In this document: positions 9,169 to 15,147 of the stretch, one piece after another
How the letters are laid out: each line of letters opens with the position of its first letter
Numbering within the stretch: position 1 is the first letter of the stretch
DNA from: Snodgrassella gandavensis
Lineage (GTDB): Bacteria > Pseudomonadota > Gammaproteobacteria > Burkholderiales > Neisseriaceae
NCBI RefSeq assembly: GCF_914768025.1
Contig: NZ_CAJZCE010000001.1
Location: 124,001 to 188,000, forward strand
Length of the DNA: 64,000 nt
Direction of reading: 5' to 3'
The notes under the pieces: generated by a model
Seen by the model: only the letters and a program-made list of their open reading frames with translations
Database searches by the model: none
What the model was told of the DNA's origin: nothing
Made by a program: the position numbers and the translations under genes

Positions 9169-10002
9169 ATGTCGTTCAAGAATTTGTATGCACTTTTGGG
9201 AGTTGCGCCTACAGCCTCTGATACAGAAATAGTAAAAGCGATGCGGGAAATGGCGCAGCTTCAGTTGATAGAATTGGATGATTTAAAGCTTTGCAAAGCT
9301 ACGCTGCTAAACCCAGAAGAGCGTAAGAAATACAATGCACAGCTATTTGCGGAGCACCCAGAAGTCTTGGGAGAGTTAACCAAACCTAAAGAGACTGAGG
9401 AGGTAAAGCCGCCGCCACCTAAGAAAACAACGCGGAGCAAGAAAAAGCTGTATGTGATTCTAGCGAGCGTGGTCGCAGCAGGGGTTGTTGCAGGGGCGGT
9501 TGTTTACTTTAAGCATTACAAGCCTTTGTGGGAGGCTAAAGACGCCGTACGGGACATATTAAAAGACCCTGATTCAGCTAAGTTTTATAATGTTAAAAGA
9601 CTTGTAAACTCCAAAAATGAGCTTCTATCTGTTTGTGGTCAAGTAAATGCAAGAGTTCCCGCAGGAGGTTACGGAGGGAAACAGCTATTTGTGTACCTTG
9701 TAAAAACCAAAAAGGCCATGTTGATTCCTAGCAAAAGGCCGGAATCGATAGGGAAGGAATATTTTTACAGCACTATGTATAGAATAAACTGTTTAAATGC
9801 AGACCCTGATGAATTAGCAAAACAAAGCGCCGAAGCTATAGCTCGCTCAGTTGAATATGAAAAATTGGCAAGTGAAAGAGAAGTGACTTCTATTTACGAT
9901 ATTGAATACGATCGTTTGGATAAAGAAATGGTAGAAATGGCTGGAAAAATGGAAGAGGATAGGCAAGCAATTTCTATTTTTTCTGATAGCGATGACGAAT
10001 GA
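9169..10002 (+). CDS. membrane protein with degenerate J domain, probable prophage moron
   Basis: 277 residues. Residues 3-65 follow the DnaJ N-terminal pattern (NLYALLGVAPTASDTEIVKA, later NPEERKKYNAQL) but the loop that should contain His-Pro-Asp is missing, so Hsp70 stimulation is not expected. A Pro/Lys linker at ~75-95 leads to one membrane segment at about 96-117. The part after it (about 122-210) contains AVRDILKDPDSAKF, VCGQVNAR and GGYGGKQLFVY, a pattern I know from many small exported or phage-encoded proteins of unknown function. The tail is acidic. The N-terminus is probably cytoplasmic (positive residues precede the TM). It has its own leader and a terminator downstream, sits between tail and lysis genes, and uses more AT-rich codons than its neighbours, all typical of cargo genes. 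Confidence 0.7.
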   Translation: MSFKNLYALLGVAPTASDTEIVKAMREMAQLQLIELDDLKLCKATLLNPEERKKYNAQLFAEHPEVLGELTKPKETEEVKPPPPKKTTRSKKKLYVILASVVAAGVVAGAVVYFKHYKPLWEAKDAVRDILKDPDSAKFYNVKRLVNSKNELLSVCGQVNARVPAGGYGGKQLFVYLVKTKKAMLIPSKRPESIGKEYFYSTMYRINCLNADPDELAKQSAEAIARSVEYEKLASEREVTSIYDIEYDRLDKEMVEMAGKMEEDRQAISIFSDSDDE

Positions 10003-10025
10003 TTCGATGATAGTAACATTAACCC

Positions 10026-10053
10026 AAGCCAGCTAGTAGCTGGCTTTTTTATT
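10026..10053 (+). terminator. intrinsic terminator after the J-domain-like gene
   Basis: Perfect 9-bp stem aagccagct / agctggctt with an agt loop, followed by tttt. The stem core is shared with the two later terminator repeats at 10938 and 11734. Confidence 0.85.
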
Positions 10054-10062
10054 AAACGACTA

Positions 10063-10085
10063 ACCGCCTAGTGGCGGTATTTTTA
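10063..10085 (+). terminator. second short hairpin with T-run before the holin-like gene
   Basis: Stem accgcc / ggcggt with tagt loop, followed by attttta. It lies only ~16 bases before the next start codon, so it could instead be a leader hairpin that sequesters or exposes the ribosome site at 10088. Confidence 0.55.
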
Positions 10086-10100
10086 TGGAGTAAGCACATC

Positions 10101-10577
10101 ATGCTTAAAGCATTTAAATGGTTGCACTGGTTGCTTGATTTACGCTTTTTGCCAGACAAATTCCAAGATTGGTTATTTGGTACCGGCACACGAATAATTG
10201 AAGTGCTAAGCGGGTTTGCCATGCTGGGGTTTGCCCTTGTATTTGCACTGCATGGTGAAGAGATGATTAAAGAGGATTTATACGAAAAATTCCTGCATCT
10301 TCACCCTAAAATATTCGTGGCCATTCTGGTAATTGTGGCAGCAGGGCAGCTATTTGCTGCCTTTTTTCATTCCAGCCGCAGCAATATCCTGTCTGGCTGC
10401 TTCCTGATCTGGTCGGCATTAATCTGGGTTGTTATATCCGGGGCATTTATCGCAGCATACCCGCCTTTGTCTACAGGCATGACCACCTATCCCATTATTG
10501 CCATCATCTGTGCCCTTGCCGGCAGGAATCTAATCAAACACACCAAACGGGTAGAAGACAAAAAAGGCGGTGAATGA
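10101..10577 (+). CDS. phage membrane protein, holin-like
   Basis: 158 residues. The ATG at 10101 has a GGAG site at 10088-10091; the frame is open a little further upstream but inside a hairpin. The chain has a basic, aromatic N-terminus (KWLHWLLDLRFLPDKF) and about four hydrophobic segments, near residues 32-52, 70-92, 97-120 and 124-140, ending in a charged tail RVEDKKGGE. It overlaps the next membrane gene by 4 bases (atga) and precedes the endolysin and spanins, so a role in membrane permeabilisation during lysis is likely. It is longer than most holins, so an accessory lysis or superinfection-exclusion protein is the alternative. Confidence 0.6.
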   Translation: MLKAFKWLHWLLDLRFLPDKFQDWLFGTGTRIIEVLSGFAMLGFALVFALHGEEMIKEDLYEKFLHLHPKIFVAILVIVAAGQLFAAFFHSSRSNILSGCFLIWSALIWVVISGAFIAAYPPLSTGMTTYPIIAIICALAGRNLIKHTKRVEDKKGGE

Positions 10578-10909
10578 TGGACGAGGCTTTCACACTAGCC
10601 AATTGCTTTGCCCTTGCTGGCGGCTTTCTGGGCGCGCTGGTGGTGTCTGATTACAAACGCTATGGGACAGTACTAACAGTTACGTTCATCGTTATAGGCA
10701 TGGTTTTTGCGGCAGCATTAACGGAATATTTCTTTACGCAAAACCACCCGTGGCTATTTGCCGGTGCTGGTGTATTTGCCGGTATGGCTTCCACATCTCT
10801 ACTGGATGCATTCAAGGCCACAGCACCAAAGATGGCACAAAAGCTGATTAATGCGGTTTGTAACAGGGCAGAGAAGATGATTGGTGATACTGATGATGGG
10901 CAGAAATAG
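10574..10909 (+). CDS. putative phage holin
   Basis: 111 residues, starting at the ATG that overlaps the upstream stop (atga), with a second ATG directly after. Three hydrophobic segments are visible at about 7-24, 30-50 and 57-78, followed by a basic/acidic cytoplasmic tail. This size and layout match class I holins, small membrane proteins that form holes letting the endolysin reach the cell wall. I cannot name the subfamily. It forms a two-gene unit with the upstream membrane protein; a terminator-containing repeat follows at 10938. Confidence 0.65.
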   Translation: MMDEAFTLANCFALAGGFLGALVVSDYKRYGTVLTVTFIVIGMVFAAALTEYFFTQNHPWLFAGAGVFAGMASTSLLDAFKATAPKMAQKLINAVCNRAEKMIGDTDDGQK

Positions 10910-10937
10910 GGTGTCTGTTGCGTTCCCTTTATCATTA

Positions 10938-10970
10938 TGTAACCGTTTCAAGCCAGCTTAGTGCTGGCTT
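10938..10970 (+). repeat. terminator-bearing repeat, left copy beside toxin-antitoxin module
   Basis: 33-base element beginning tgtaaccgtttcaagccagc and ending gctggctt. It contains the hairpin aagccagc-ttagt-gctggctt. The copy at 11734-11766 matches at 32 of 33 positions, the difference being t/c at the loop edge. Here the stem is followed by aatctg, so termination is weaker than at the right copy. Confidence 0.9.
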
Positions 10971-11080
10971 AATCTGAAACACAGAGCAAATTTTAAGATT
11001 AGATTTCTAGGATGGGATTGAAAACTACAACTGCAAAACTTTGTTTCACATTCATTTCTATTGCAAAATTTTTAAAATAT

Positions 11081-11096
11081 CATTACAGTAGTAATG
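11081..11096. promoter_or_regulatory. candidate toxin-antitoxin operator
   Basis: Inverted repeat cattac-agta-gtaatg sits about 42 bases before the antitoxin start in an AT-rich stretch. RelB/DinJ antitoxins have an N-terminal ribbon-helix-helix that binds such palindromes and represses the operon, so this is the likely autoregulation site. Confidence 0.45.
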
Positions 11097-11138
11097 AAAT
11101 ATAAATGAACAGACAATGATTTTTAAAAGGTATTGTAT

Positions 11139-11399
11139 ATGGCAAATTTACAAATTCGCATAGATGATAAGTTGAGAGACGAGGCGCAGCAGATCGCTAA
11201 TGATTTGGGTATGGATTTAACGACCGCTGTTAGAGTTTTTTTAAAACAAATGGTTAATGATAGAGGTTTTCCATTCAGACCCGACTTAGACCCGTTTTAT
11301 AGCCCCAAAAATCAGGAAGCATTAAAAGTTTCTATTGCACAACTCAACGCGGGCGAGGTGGTTAGCAAAACACTGGACGAATTGCAGAATGAATTTTGA
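11139..11399 (+). CDS. RelB/DinJ-family antitoxin
   Basis: 86 residues. ATG at 11139 follows AAAAGG at 11125-11130; an upstream in-frame TTG at 11133 is unlikely. The N-terminus (ANLQIRIDDKLRDEAQQIAN, then LGMDLTTAVRVFLKQMV) is the ribbon-helix-helix DNA-binding fold of RelB/DinJ antitoxins. The C-terminal ~35 residues, ending in KTLDELQNEF, are the toxin-wrapping segment. It binds and inhibits the downstream toxin and represses the operon. The stop lies 11 bases inside the toxin gene, the usual coupling. Pairing of a DinJ-type antitoxin with a YoeB-type toxin is a mixed combination. Confidence 0.9.
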   Translation: MANLQIRIDDKLRDEAQQIANDLGMDLTTAVRVFLKQMVNDRGFPFRPDLDPFYSPKNQEALKVSIAQLNAGEVVSKTLDELQNEF

Positions 11400-11652
11400 C
11401 TTCACACCGCAAAGCTGGATGGAATATACATATTGGCAAACCCAAGATCGTAAGACTGTAAAAAAAATTAATACACTTTTGAATGATATAGCTCGTAACC
11501 CTTTTGAGGGTCTAGGCAAGCCAGAAGCCCTTAAAGAAAACCTGTCAGGCTTTTGGAGTAGACGTATAGATGACAAAAACAGACTTGTCTACAGAATAGT
11601 CGATAATCGTTGCCAGATTATCCAATGCAAAGGACATTACAGCGATAAATAG
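11389..11652 (+). CDS. YoeB/Txe-family mRNA interferase toxin
   Basis: 87 residues from the ATG overlapping the antitoxin stop. It follows the YoeB pattern closely: EYTYWQTQDRKTVKKIN, NPFEGLGKPEALKENLSGFW, SRRIDDKNRLVYRI and a final GHY before SDK. The catalytic set known for YoeB (Glu of KPE, Arg of NRLVY, C-terminal His-Tyr) is all present, so the toxin should be active. It cleaves mRNA on the ribosome at the A site. It lies inside the prophage lysis region, where it may act as plasmid-like addiction or an anti-phage exclusion function. Confidence 0.92.
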   Translation: MNFDFTPQSWMEYTYWQTQDRKTVKKINTLLNDIARNPFEGLGKPEALKENLSGFWSRRIDDKNRLVYRIVDNRCQIIQCKGHYSDK

Positions 11653-11733
11653 ACGTCCGCAGTAGCTTTCAGCCTAGCCCTAAGAGATTTCCCTCCTAGT
11701 CCGATTAAAAGCTACAAATTTATTATTTGATTT

Positions 11734-11775
11734 TGTAACCGTTTCAAGCCAGCCTAGTGCTGGCTTTTTTAACAC
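11734..11775 (+). terminator. intrinsic terminator in right repeat copy, after the toxin gene
   Basis: Second copy of the 33-base element (11734-11766), with stem aagccagc / gctggctt followed by a run of T (ctttttta). It closes the toxin-antitoxin operon. A second smaller hairpin (gccctcagg...ccttgggggc-like) lies just after it at about 11787-11815. Confidence 0.85.
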
Positions 11776-11889
11776 AAAAAAATTGCCCTCAGGGATTCGC
11801 ACTCCTTGGGGGCATTTGTTATTCAAAAATAAGGTTTAAACAACGTGATCAATGATAAACGATTTACGTTTAAGTATCTAGGAATTCTT

Positions 11890-12015
11890 ATGGAAACTAT
11901 TAATTTCACCCCAAAAGAGTTGCGTAAAACGATGTGGACGGCCGCACTGATTCTGCTTGTGCTCATTTTGGCATGGCGACTGCCTGAAATGATTAGCGCG
12001 ATTAAATGGTGGTGA
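11890..12015 (+). CDS. tiny phage membrane protein
   Basis: 41 residues, with an AGGA site at 11879-11882 seven bases before the ATG. The peptide has a polar N-terminus (METINFTPKELRKT), one hydrophobic helix at about residues 15-31, and ends in KWW. A terminator follows 20 bases after the stop. Position between holin-like genes and endolysin suggests a lysis-associated or antiholin role, which is only an inference. No family recognised. Confidence 0.6.
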   Translation: METINFTPKELRKTMWTAALILLVLILAWRLPEMISAIKWW

Positions 12016-12036
12016 TTTTTTATAACAAACGACGAG

Positions 12037-12060
12037 GCAGCCATTTCGGCTGCTTTTTTA
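12037..12060 (+). terminator. intrinsic terminator before endolysin
   Basis: Stem gcagcc / ggctgc with atttc loop, then seven T. It separates the tiny membrane gene from the endolysin. Confidence 0.8.
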
Positions 12061-12078
12061 TGCATGAAAGGTTTTGAT

Positions 12079-12510
12079 ATGTACAAATTAAGCCAACGTT
12101 CATTGGGAAATCTGCAAGGAGTAGATGCGAGTCTGGTTAAGGTAGTTAAGCGTGCCATTGAAATCACCAAACAGGATTTTATGGTAACTGAGGGTTTGCG
12201 CAGCCGTGAACAGTGCTGCATTAACTACGGCAAGGGGCGAACTGCACAGCAGTGTTCCATCAAAGGCGTGCCGGCAAAATATGCCCAGCCAAGCTTGAGC
12301 AAAGTAACCTGGTTAAATAATCCGTTTGCGAGTAAGCACACAACAGGCAAGGCTGTGGATTTAGTACCGTATCCGGTAGATTGGAATGATTTAAAGAAAT
12401 TCCGGGTAATCGCCGAAGCCATGAAACAAGCCGCAGCAGAAGTGAGCGTAAAAATGATCTGGGGCGGGGATTGGGTAAAGACTAAAGATTATCCGCATTT
12501 TGAGGTATAG
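12079..12510 (+). CDS. phage endolysin, M15-family L-Ala-D-Glu/D-Ala peptidase
   Basis: 143 residues. ATG at 12079 has AAAGG at 12067-12071; an earlier in-frame ATG at 12064 overlaps that site. The zinc-peptidase signature SKHTTGKAVDLVP (His and Asp ligands) lies near residue 95 and the third ligand His is in YPHFEV at the C-terminus; GGDW precedes it. This is the VanY/T5-endolysin type that cuts peptidoglycan stem peptides. No signal peptide is seen, so it needs the holin. It starts the lysis end-cassette; the spanin gene begins 2 bases after its stop. Confidence 0.9.
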   Translation: MYKLSQRSLGNLQGVDASLVKVVKRAIEITKQDFMVTEGLRSREQCCINYGKGRTAQQCSIKGVPAKYAQPSLSKVTWLNNPFASKHTTGKAVDLVPYPVDWNDLKKFRVIAEAMKQAAAEVSVKMIWGGDWVKTKDYPHFEV

Positions 12511-12512
12511 CG

Positions 12513-12848
12513 ATGAAATACATTAATTACCCGGCAGTGGGAGCTTGGGCTTTGCTTGCCTTGATGGTGCTATTTGCTGTGCTTAGCTACGGCAGCAAGC
12601 AGTATCAGAAAGGCTATAGCAAGGGCACGGAAGAAGTTCGGCACCAGTATCAGGAAGCTTTGGCCAAACAACAGGAGGTGGCTAACAAAGCCAGCCAAGA
12701 ATACGAGAAACAGAAAGCGAAGAATGAGGTAAAACAAGATGAACGACAAGCGCAAATTACAAAGATTGTTAAAGTTCCTGTGTACACTAATGTGTGTCTG
12801 GATGCTTCAGGGGTGCGCATCATCAACGAAGCAGTCAGCAGTCGCTAG
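12513..12848 (+). CDS. inner-membrane spanin (Rz-like)
   Basis: 111 residues. One N-terminal membrane segment (about 8-27) followed by a long charged, Gln/Lys/Glu-rich coiled-coil region (about 35-85), the layout of Rz i-spanins. It would sit in the inner membrane with its coil in the periplasm and join the outer-membrane partner to fuse the membranes at the end of lysis. The partner gene is nested in another frame from 12739. Sequence is poorly conserved in this family, so the call rests on layout and position. Confidence 0.85.
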   Translation: MKYINYPAVGAWALLALMVLFAVLSYGSKQYQKGYSKGTEEVRHQYQEALAKQQEVANKASQEYEKQKAKNEVKQDERQAQITKIVKVPVYTNVCLDASGVRIINEAVSSR

Positions 12849-12999
12849 CATTCCAGCCAACCTTACAGAGCCATGCCCTGCATTAAGCACGTTAAACGGG
12901 GCTACAGGCGCAGACATCTTGCCGTGGGCTGTTGGGGTGGTAGGGAAGTATAACGACTGCGCAAGGCGGCATAACGCGCTAGTAAATACTATTCAGTAA
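12739..12999 (+). CDS. outer-membrane spanin lipoprotein (Rz1-like)
   Basis: 86 residues, starting inside the Rz-like gene in a different frame and running 151 bases past its stop. GAGG at 12724-12727 serves its ATG. A basic N-terminus and hydrophobic stretch end in the lipobox MLQGC (Cys at about residue 26), giving an outer-membrane lipoprotein. The mature part is short and Pro-containing. Embedded Rz1 within Rz is the classical arrangement and strongly supports both calls. It is the last phage gene seen. Confidence 0.85.
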   Translation: MNDKRKLQRLLKFLCTLMCVWMLQGCASSTKQSAVASIPANLTEPCPALSTLNGATGADILPWAVGVVGKYNDCARRHNALVNTIQ

Positions 13000-13016
13000 A
13001 GCGTGTAAGTAAAGAG

Positions 13017-13045
13017 TCAACCGTTGTGATCTCCACAACGGTTGA
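13017..13045. repeat. 12-bp inverted repeat at phage-host boundary
   Basis: Perfect arms tcaaccgttgtg and cacaacggttga with atctc loop. No T-run follows, so it is a weak terminator at best. Its core gttgtgatct (13023-13032) recurs in reverse complement at 13110-13119. It may be an integrase or regulator site at the prophage end. Confidence 0.6.
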
Positions 13046-13097
13046 AATGTATTTGCGTGCCCCCGGTTTTGGACTTACATGAAAGAGGGTGTAAATT

Positions 13098-13124
13098 CAG
13101 TTGTTGCGTAGATCACAACAACTG
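13098..13124. repeat. second inverted repeat at phage-host boundary
   Basis: Arms cagttgttg and caacaactg separated by nine bases. It contains agatcacaac (13110-13119), the exact reverse complement of the core of the 13017 repeat. Confidence 0.55.
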
Positions 13125-13170
13125 AGTAATGATGCTTCAAATTAAGCCTAATTTACAATGATAGATAAAT

Positions 13171-13220
13171 AAAGCTATTCCGCAGAAAAAAATCGGTATT
13201 TGATTTACAATAGCTTTTTT
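13171..13220 (+). terminator. possible long-loop terminator upstream of prmB
   Basis: aaagctatt pairs with aatagcttt across a 29-base loop and is followed by tttag. The loop is long, so activity is uncertain. Confidence 0.35.
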
Positions 13221-13245
13221 AGAGCTATTTAGGGATATTTGCGGA

Positions 13246-14190
13246 ATGGAAAACAGTCGCAAAACACCGTCTTATAAGGGTTTATTTTCTGCATTTGAAG
13301 CAGCAGCGCAGCAATTGCATAGTGTACGTGACTTTTTACGCTTTACTGTAAGCCAGTTTGAAGAAGCAGGGCTGTTTTATGGCCATGGTAATGATAGCGC
13401 CTATGATGAAGCAGCCTATCTGATTCTGCATACCTTACATTTACCGCTGGATACACTTGAACCATTTTTAGATGCGCGCCTGCTGGAAACAGAAAAATCA
13501 GCCTTGCTGCAACTGGTACAGCGTCGTATCAGCGAGCGGATTCCGGTTGCCTATCTGACCAATCAGGCATGGCAGGGGGAATATGAATTTTATGTGGATG
13601 AGCGGGTGATTGTGCCGCGTTCATTCATTTATGAGCTTTTAGGCGAACCACTTCAGCCATGGATTGAATATGATGAATTGGTACACAGGGCGCTGGATTT
13701 ATGTACAGGCAGTGGTGCGCTGGCTATTCAGTTGGCACACTGTTATCCGGATGCGCTAATTGACGCTGTTGATATCAGCCTTGATGCACTTGAAGTGGCT
13801 GGTATCAATATTGAGTCCTATGGTTTGCAGGAACGCATTAATCTGATTCACACCGATTTATTTACAGGTATCGATACTACCTATGATTTAATCGTATCTA
13901 ATCCTCCTTATGTAGATGCTGAATCCGTTGCACAATTACCGGATGAATACCTACATGAACCGGAGCTGGCGCTAGGCAGTGGGGTTGATGGGCTGGATGC
14001 TACCAGACAGATTATCCAGCAGGCAGCCAAATATCTGAATCCGCATGGTGTATTACTGGTTGAAATCGGCCATAACCGCGAAGTACTGGAGCAGGCATTT
14101 CCCGAGCTACCATTTACGTGGATGTCCACCAGTGGCGGTGATGGTTTTGTGTTCCTGCTAACTCGAGAACAGTTATTGGGCGAAGTATAA
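13246..14190 (+). CDS. prmB: ribosomal protein L3 glutamine methyltransferase
   Basis: 314 residues, normal for PrmB. N-terminal helical domain (1-~115) contains the conserved SVRDFLRFT-like and RRISERIPVAYLTNQAW segments. The Rossmann methyltransferase domain has LDLCTGSGALAIQLA (AdoMet loop) near 147 and the catalytic SNPPYVDAES near 222, where NPPY binds the glutamine to be methylated. It N5-methylates Gln150 of L3 during 50S assembly. PrmC shares NPPY, but the N-terminal sequence and VPRSFIYELL are of PrmB type. It is the first host gene after the prophage, and its promoter region may lie next to the phage end. Confidence 0.93.
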   Translation: MENSRKTPSYKGLFSAFEAAAQQLHSVRDFLRFTVSQFEEAGLFYGHGNDSAYDEAAYLILHTLHLPLDTLEPFLDARLLETEKSALLQLVQRRISERIPVAYLTNQAWQGEYEFYVDERVIVPRSFIYELLGEPLQPWIEYDELVHRALDLCTGSGALAIQLAHCYPDALIDAVDISLDALEVAGINIESYGLQERINLIHTDLFTGIDTTYDLIVSNPPYVDAESVAQLPDEYLHEPELALGSGVDGLDATRQIIQQAAKYLNPHGVLLVEIGHNREVLEQAFPELPFTWMSTSGGDGFVFLLTREQLLGEV

Positions 14191-14239
14191 ATTGTTGCCT
14201 GTCTGGTCAGCTTGTCGTACATTATGGAATCTTAGGTAT

Positions 14240-14704
14240 TTACCATAAGGTAAACGGTAGACTGACCAGATTGCTATTGTAATAGCGCGGGTCATCCGAT
14301 ACTTCCTGTCCAATCCAGTCCGGCAAAACAATTTGCTGATTAGCATGACTCAATTCAACCTCTGCCACAATCAGCCCCAGATTAGCGCCTAAAAATTCAT
14401 CAACTTCCCACACCAGACCATTCAATGGTATGCGATAACGGTATTTCTCAATTATTGGCTGTTCGGCCATATCACTGAGCATATACTGAGCGTCTTCAAC
14501 GGGTATTGGGTATTCAAATTCAGTACGCGTAATGCCCCGATTAGTACTTTTGATGGTTAGCCAAGCTTGAGTGCCGCAGATACGAATACGTACCGTGCGT
14601 TCCTTGATGGTGGATAGATAGCCTTGGCAAAAATGTATCGCAGGCACCAAGCCTCGCCAGCCATTGCCTTCTACCAGAAATTTGCGTTCAATCTCTTCTG
14701 CCAT
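14240..14704 (-). CDS. CYTH-domain inorganic triphosphatase
   Basis: 154 residues covering one CYTH domain. The N-terminal EIERKFL gives the ExExK metal/phosphate-binding signature; alternating charged strands follow (RTVRIRI, WLTIKS, RTEFEYPI, EKYRYRI, WEVDEF, VAEVEL), which line the triphosphate tunnel. Single-domain bacterial members of this size, known from Nitrosomonas and relatives, hydrolyse inorganic triphosphate. There is no CHAD domain. It converges on prmB across a 49-base gap. The ribosome site is weak. Confidence 0.85.
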   Translation of the reverse strand: MAEEIERKFLVEGNGWRGLVPAIHFCQGYLSTIKERTVRIRICGTQAWLTIKSTNRGITRTEFEYPIPVEDAQYMLSDMAEQPIIEKYRYRIPLNGLVWEVDEFLGANLGLIVAEVELSHANQQIVLPDWIGQEVSDDPRYYNSNLVSLPFTLW

Positions 14705-14800
14705 AATCAGTATTTGCCATTAAGTTATGTGGTGAATAAAAAACACCAGAAACTGCCTGACAGTTATCTGGTGCAGATATATTAAGCTTAATAATCACAG

Positions 14801-14944
14801 TTACAAAGCCAGTTTATTAGCAATAGCATTAAACATTAGCGATGCTTCCAGTGGCTGCTCCAGCATGGATGGCTCAGCTTTAGGCCATGTTGACCATTGT
14901 ACGATAACCAGTTTCTGTGCCTGATTAACTATGATAATCTGTCC
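14801..14944 (-). pseudogene. C-terminal remnant of a beta-lactamase-like serine hydrolase
   Basis: On the minus strand 47 codons read GQIIIVNQAQKLVIVQWSTW and continue to a stop at 14801 through ASLMFNAIANKLAL. The pattern (glycine-gln, V/N..K.LVIV, then a Trp and final amphipathic helix) matches the last strands of class C beta-lactamase-fold hydrolases. An in-frame TAG at 14945 ends homology, and no start exists. The catalytic SxxK part is gone, so it is a dead tail. Family assignment is by memory of the pattern only. Confidence 0.5.
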
Positions 14945-15109
14945 CTAAGCCCTCATATTGTCCTGATTGCTAAACCTGTTGTGGGAGCAATATCAGTAGC
15001 GGTGTTATAAAATGATGGATTTAGTGTGAAGCGTTAATTTCCATGCTGACGGTTACATCGAATTGATTTGTAGCAGCGCAAACTAAAACTAAAGCCGATT
15101 TACAGTTAA

Positions 15110-15139
15110 AAAGAAACCTGCATTTGTGCAGGTTTCTTT
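15110..15139 (-). terminator. clpB terminator
   Basis: Perfect 13-bp stem aaagaaacctgca / tgcaggtttcttt with a four-base loop, located 9 bases after the clpB stop. A- and T-rich arms allow function in both directions. Confidence 0.9.
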
Positions 15140-15147
15140 ATCCTTTA

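Larger units (their letters stand above)
1..13050. mobile_element. right part of an integrated tailed prophage (left end outside window)
   Basis: Almost all genes from base 1 to about 13 kb lie on the plus strand in phage order: tape measure, tail-tip and fibre proteins, holin-like membrane genes, endolysin, Rz/Rz1 spanins. A tape measure with TM segments and a long run of tail-tip genes indicates a long-tailed (siphovirus-type) particle. Lysis genes sit after the tail genes at the very end, as in lambda-like integrated phages. The right boundary must lie between the Rz1 stop (12999) and prmB (13246); 13050 is an estimate. Capsid, early and integrase genes would be to the left, outside the window. 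No structural gene visible here is frameshifted, so the late region looks intact. Confidence 0.9.

Noticed and set aside
1-13050. Mu-like transposable phage
   Set aside because: Lysis genes follow the tail genes at the right end and no Mu-type end or transposition gene is visible in the window; left part not available, so only weakly excluded.
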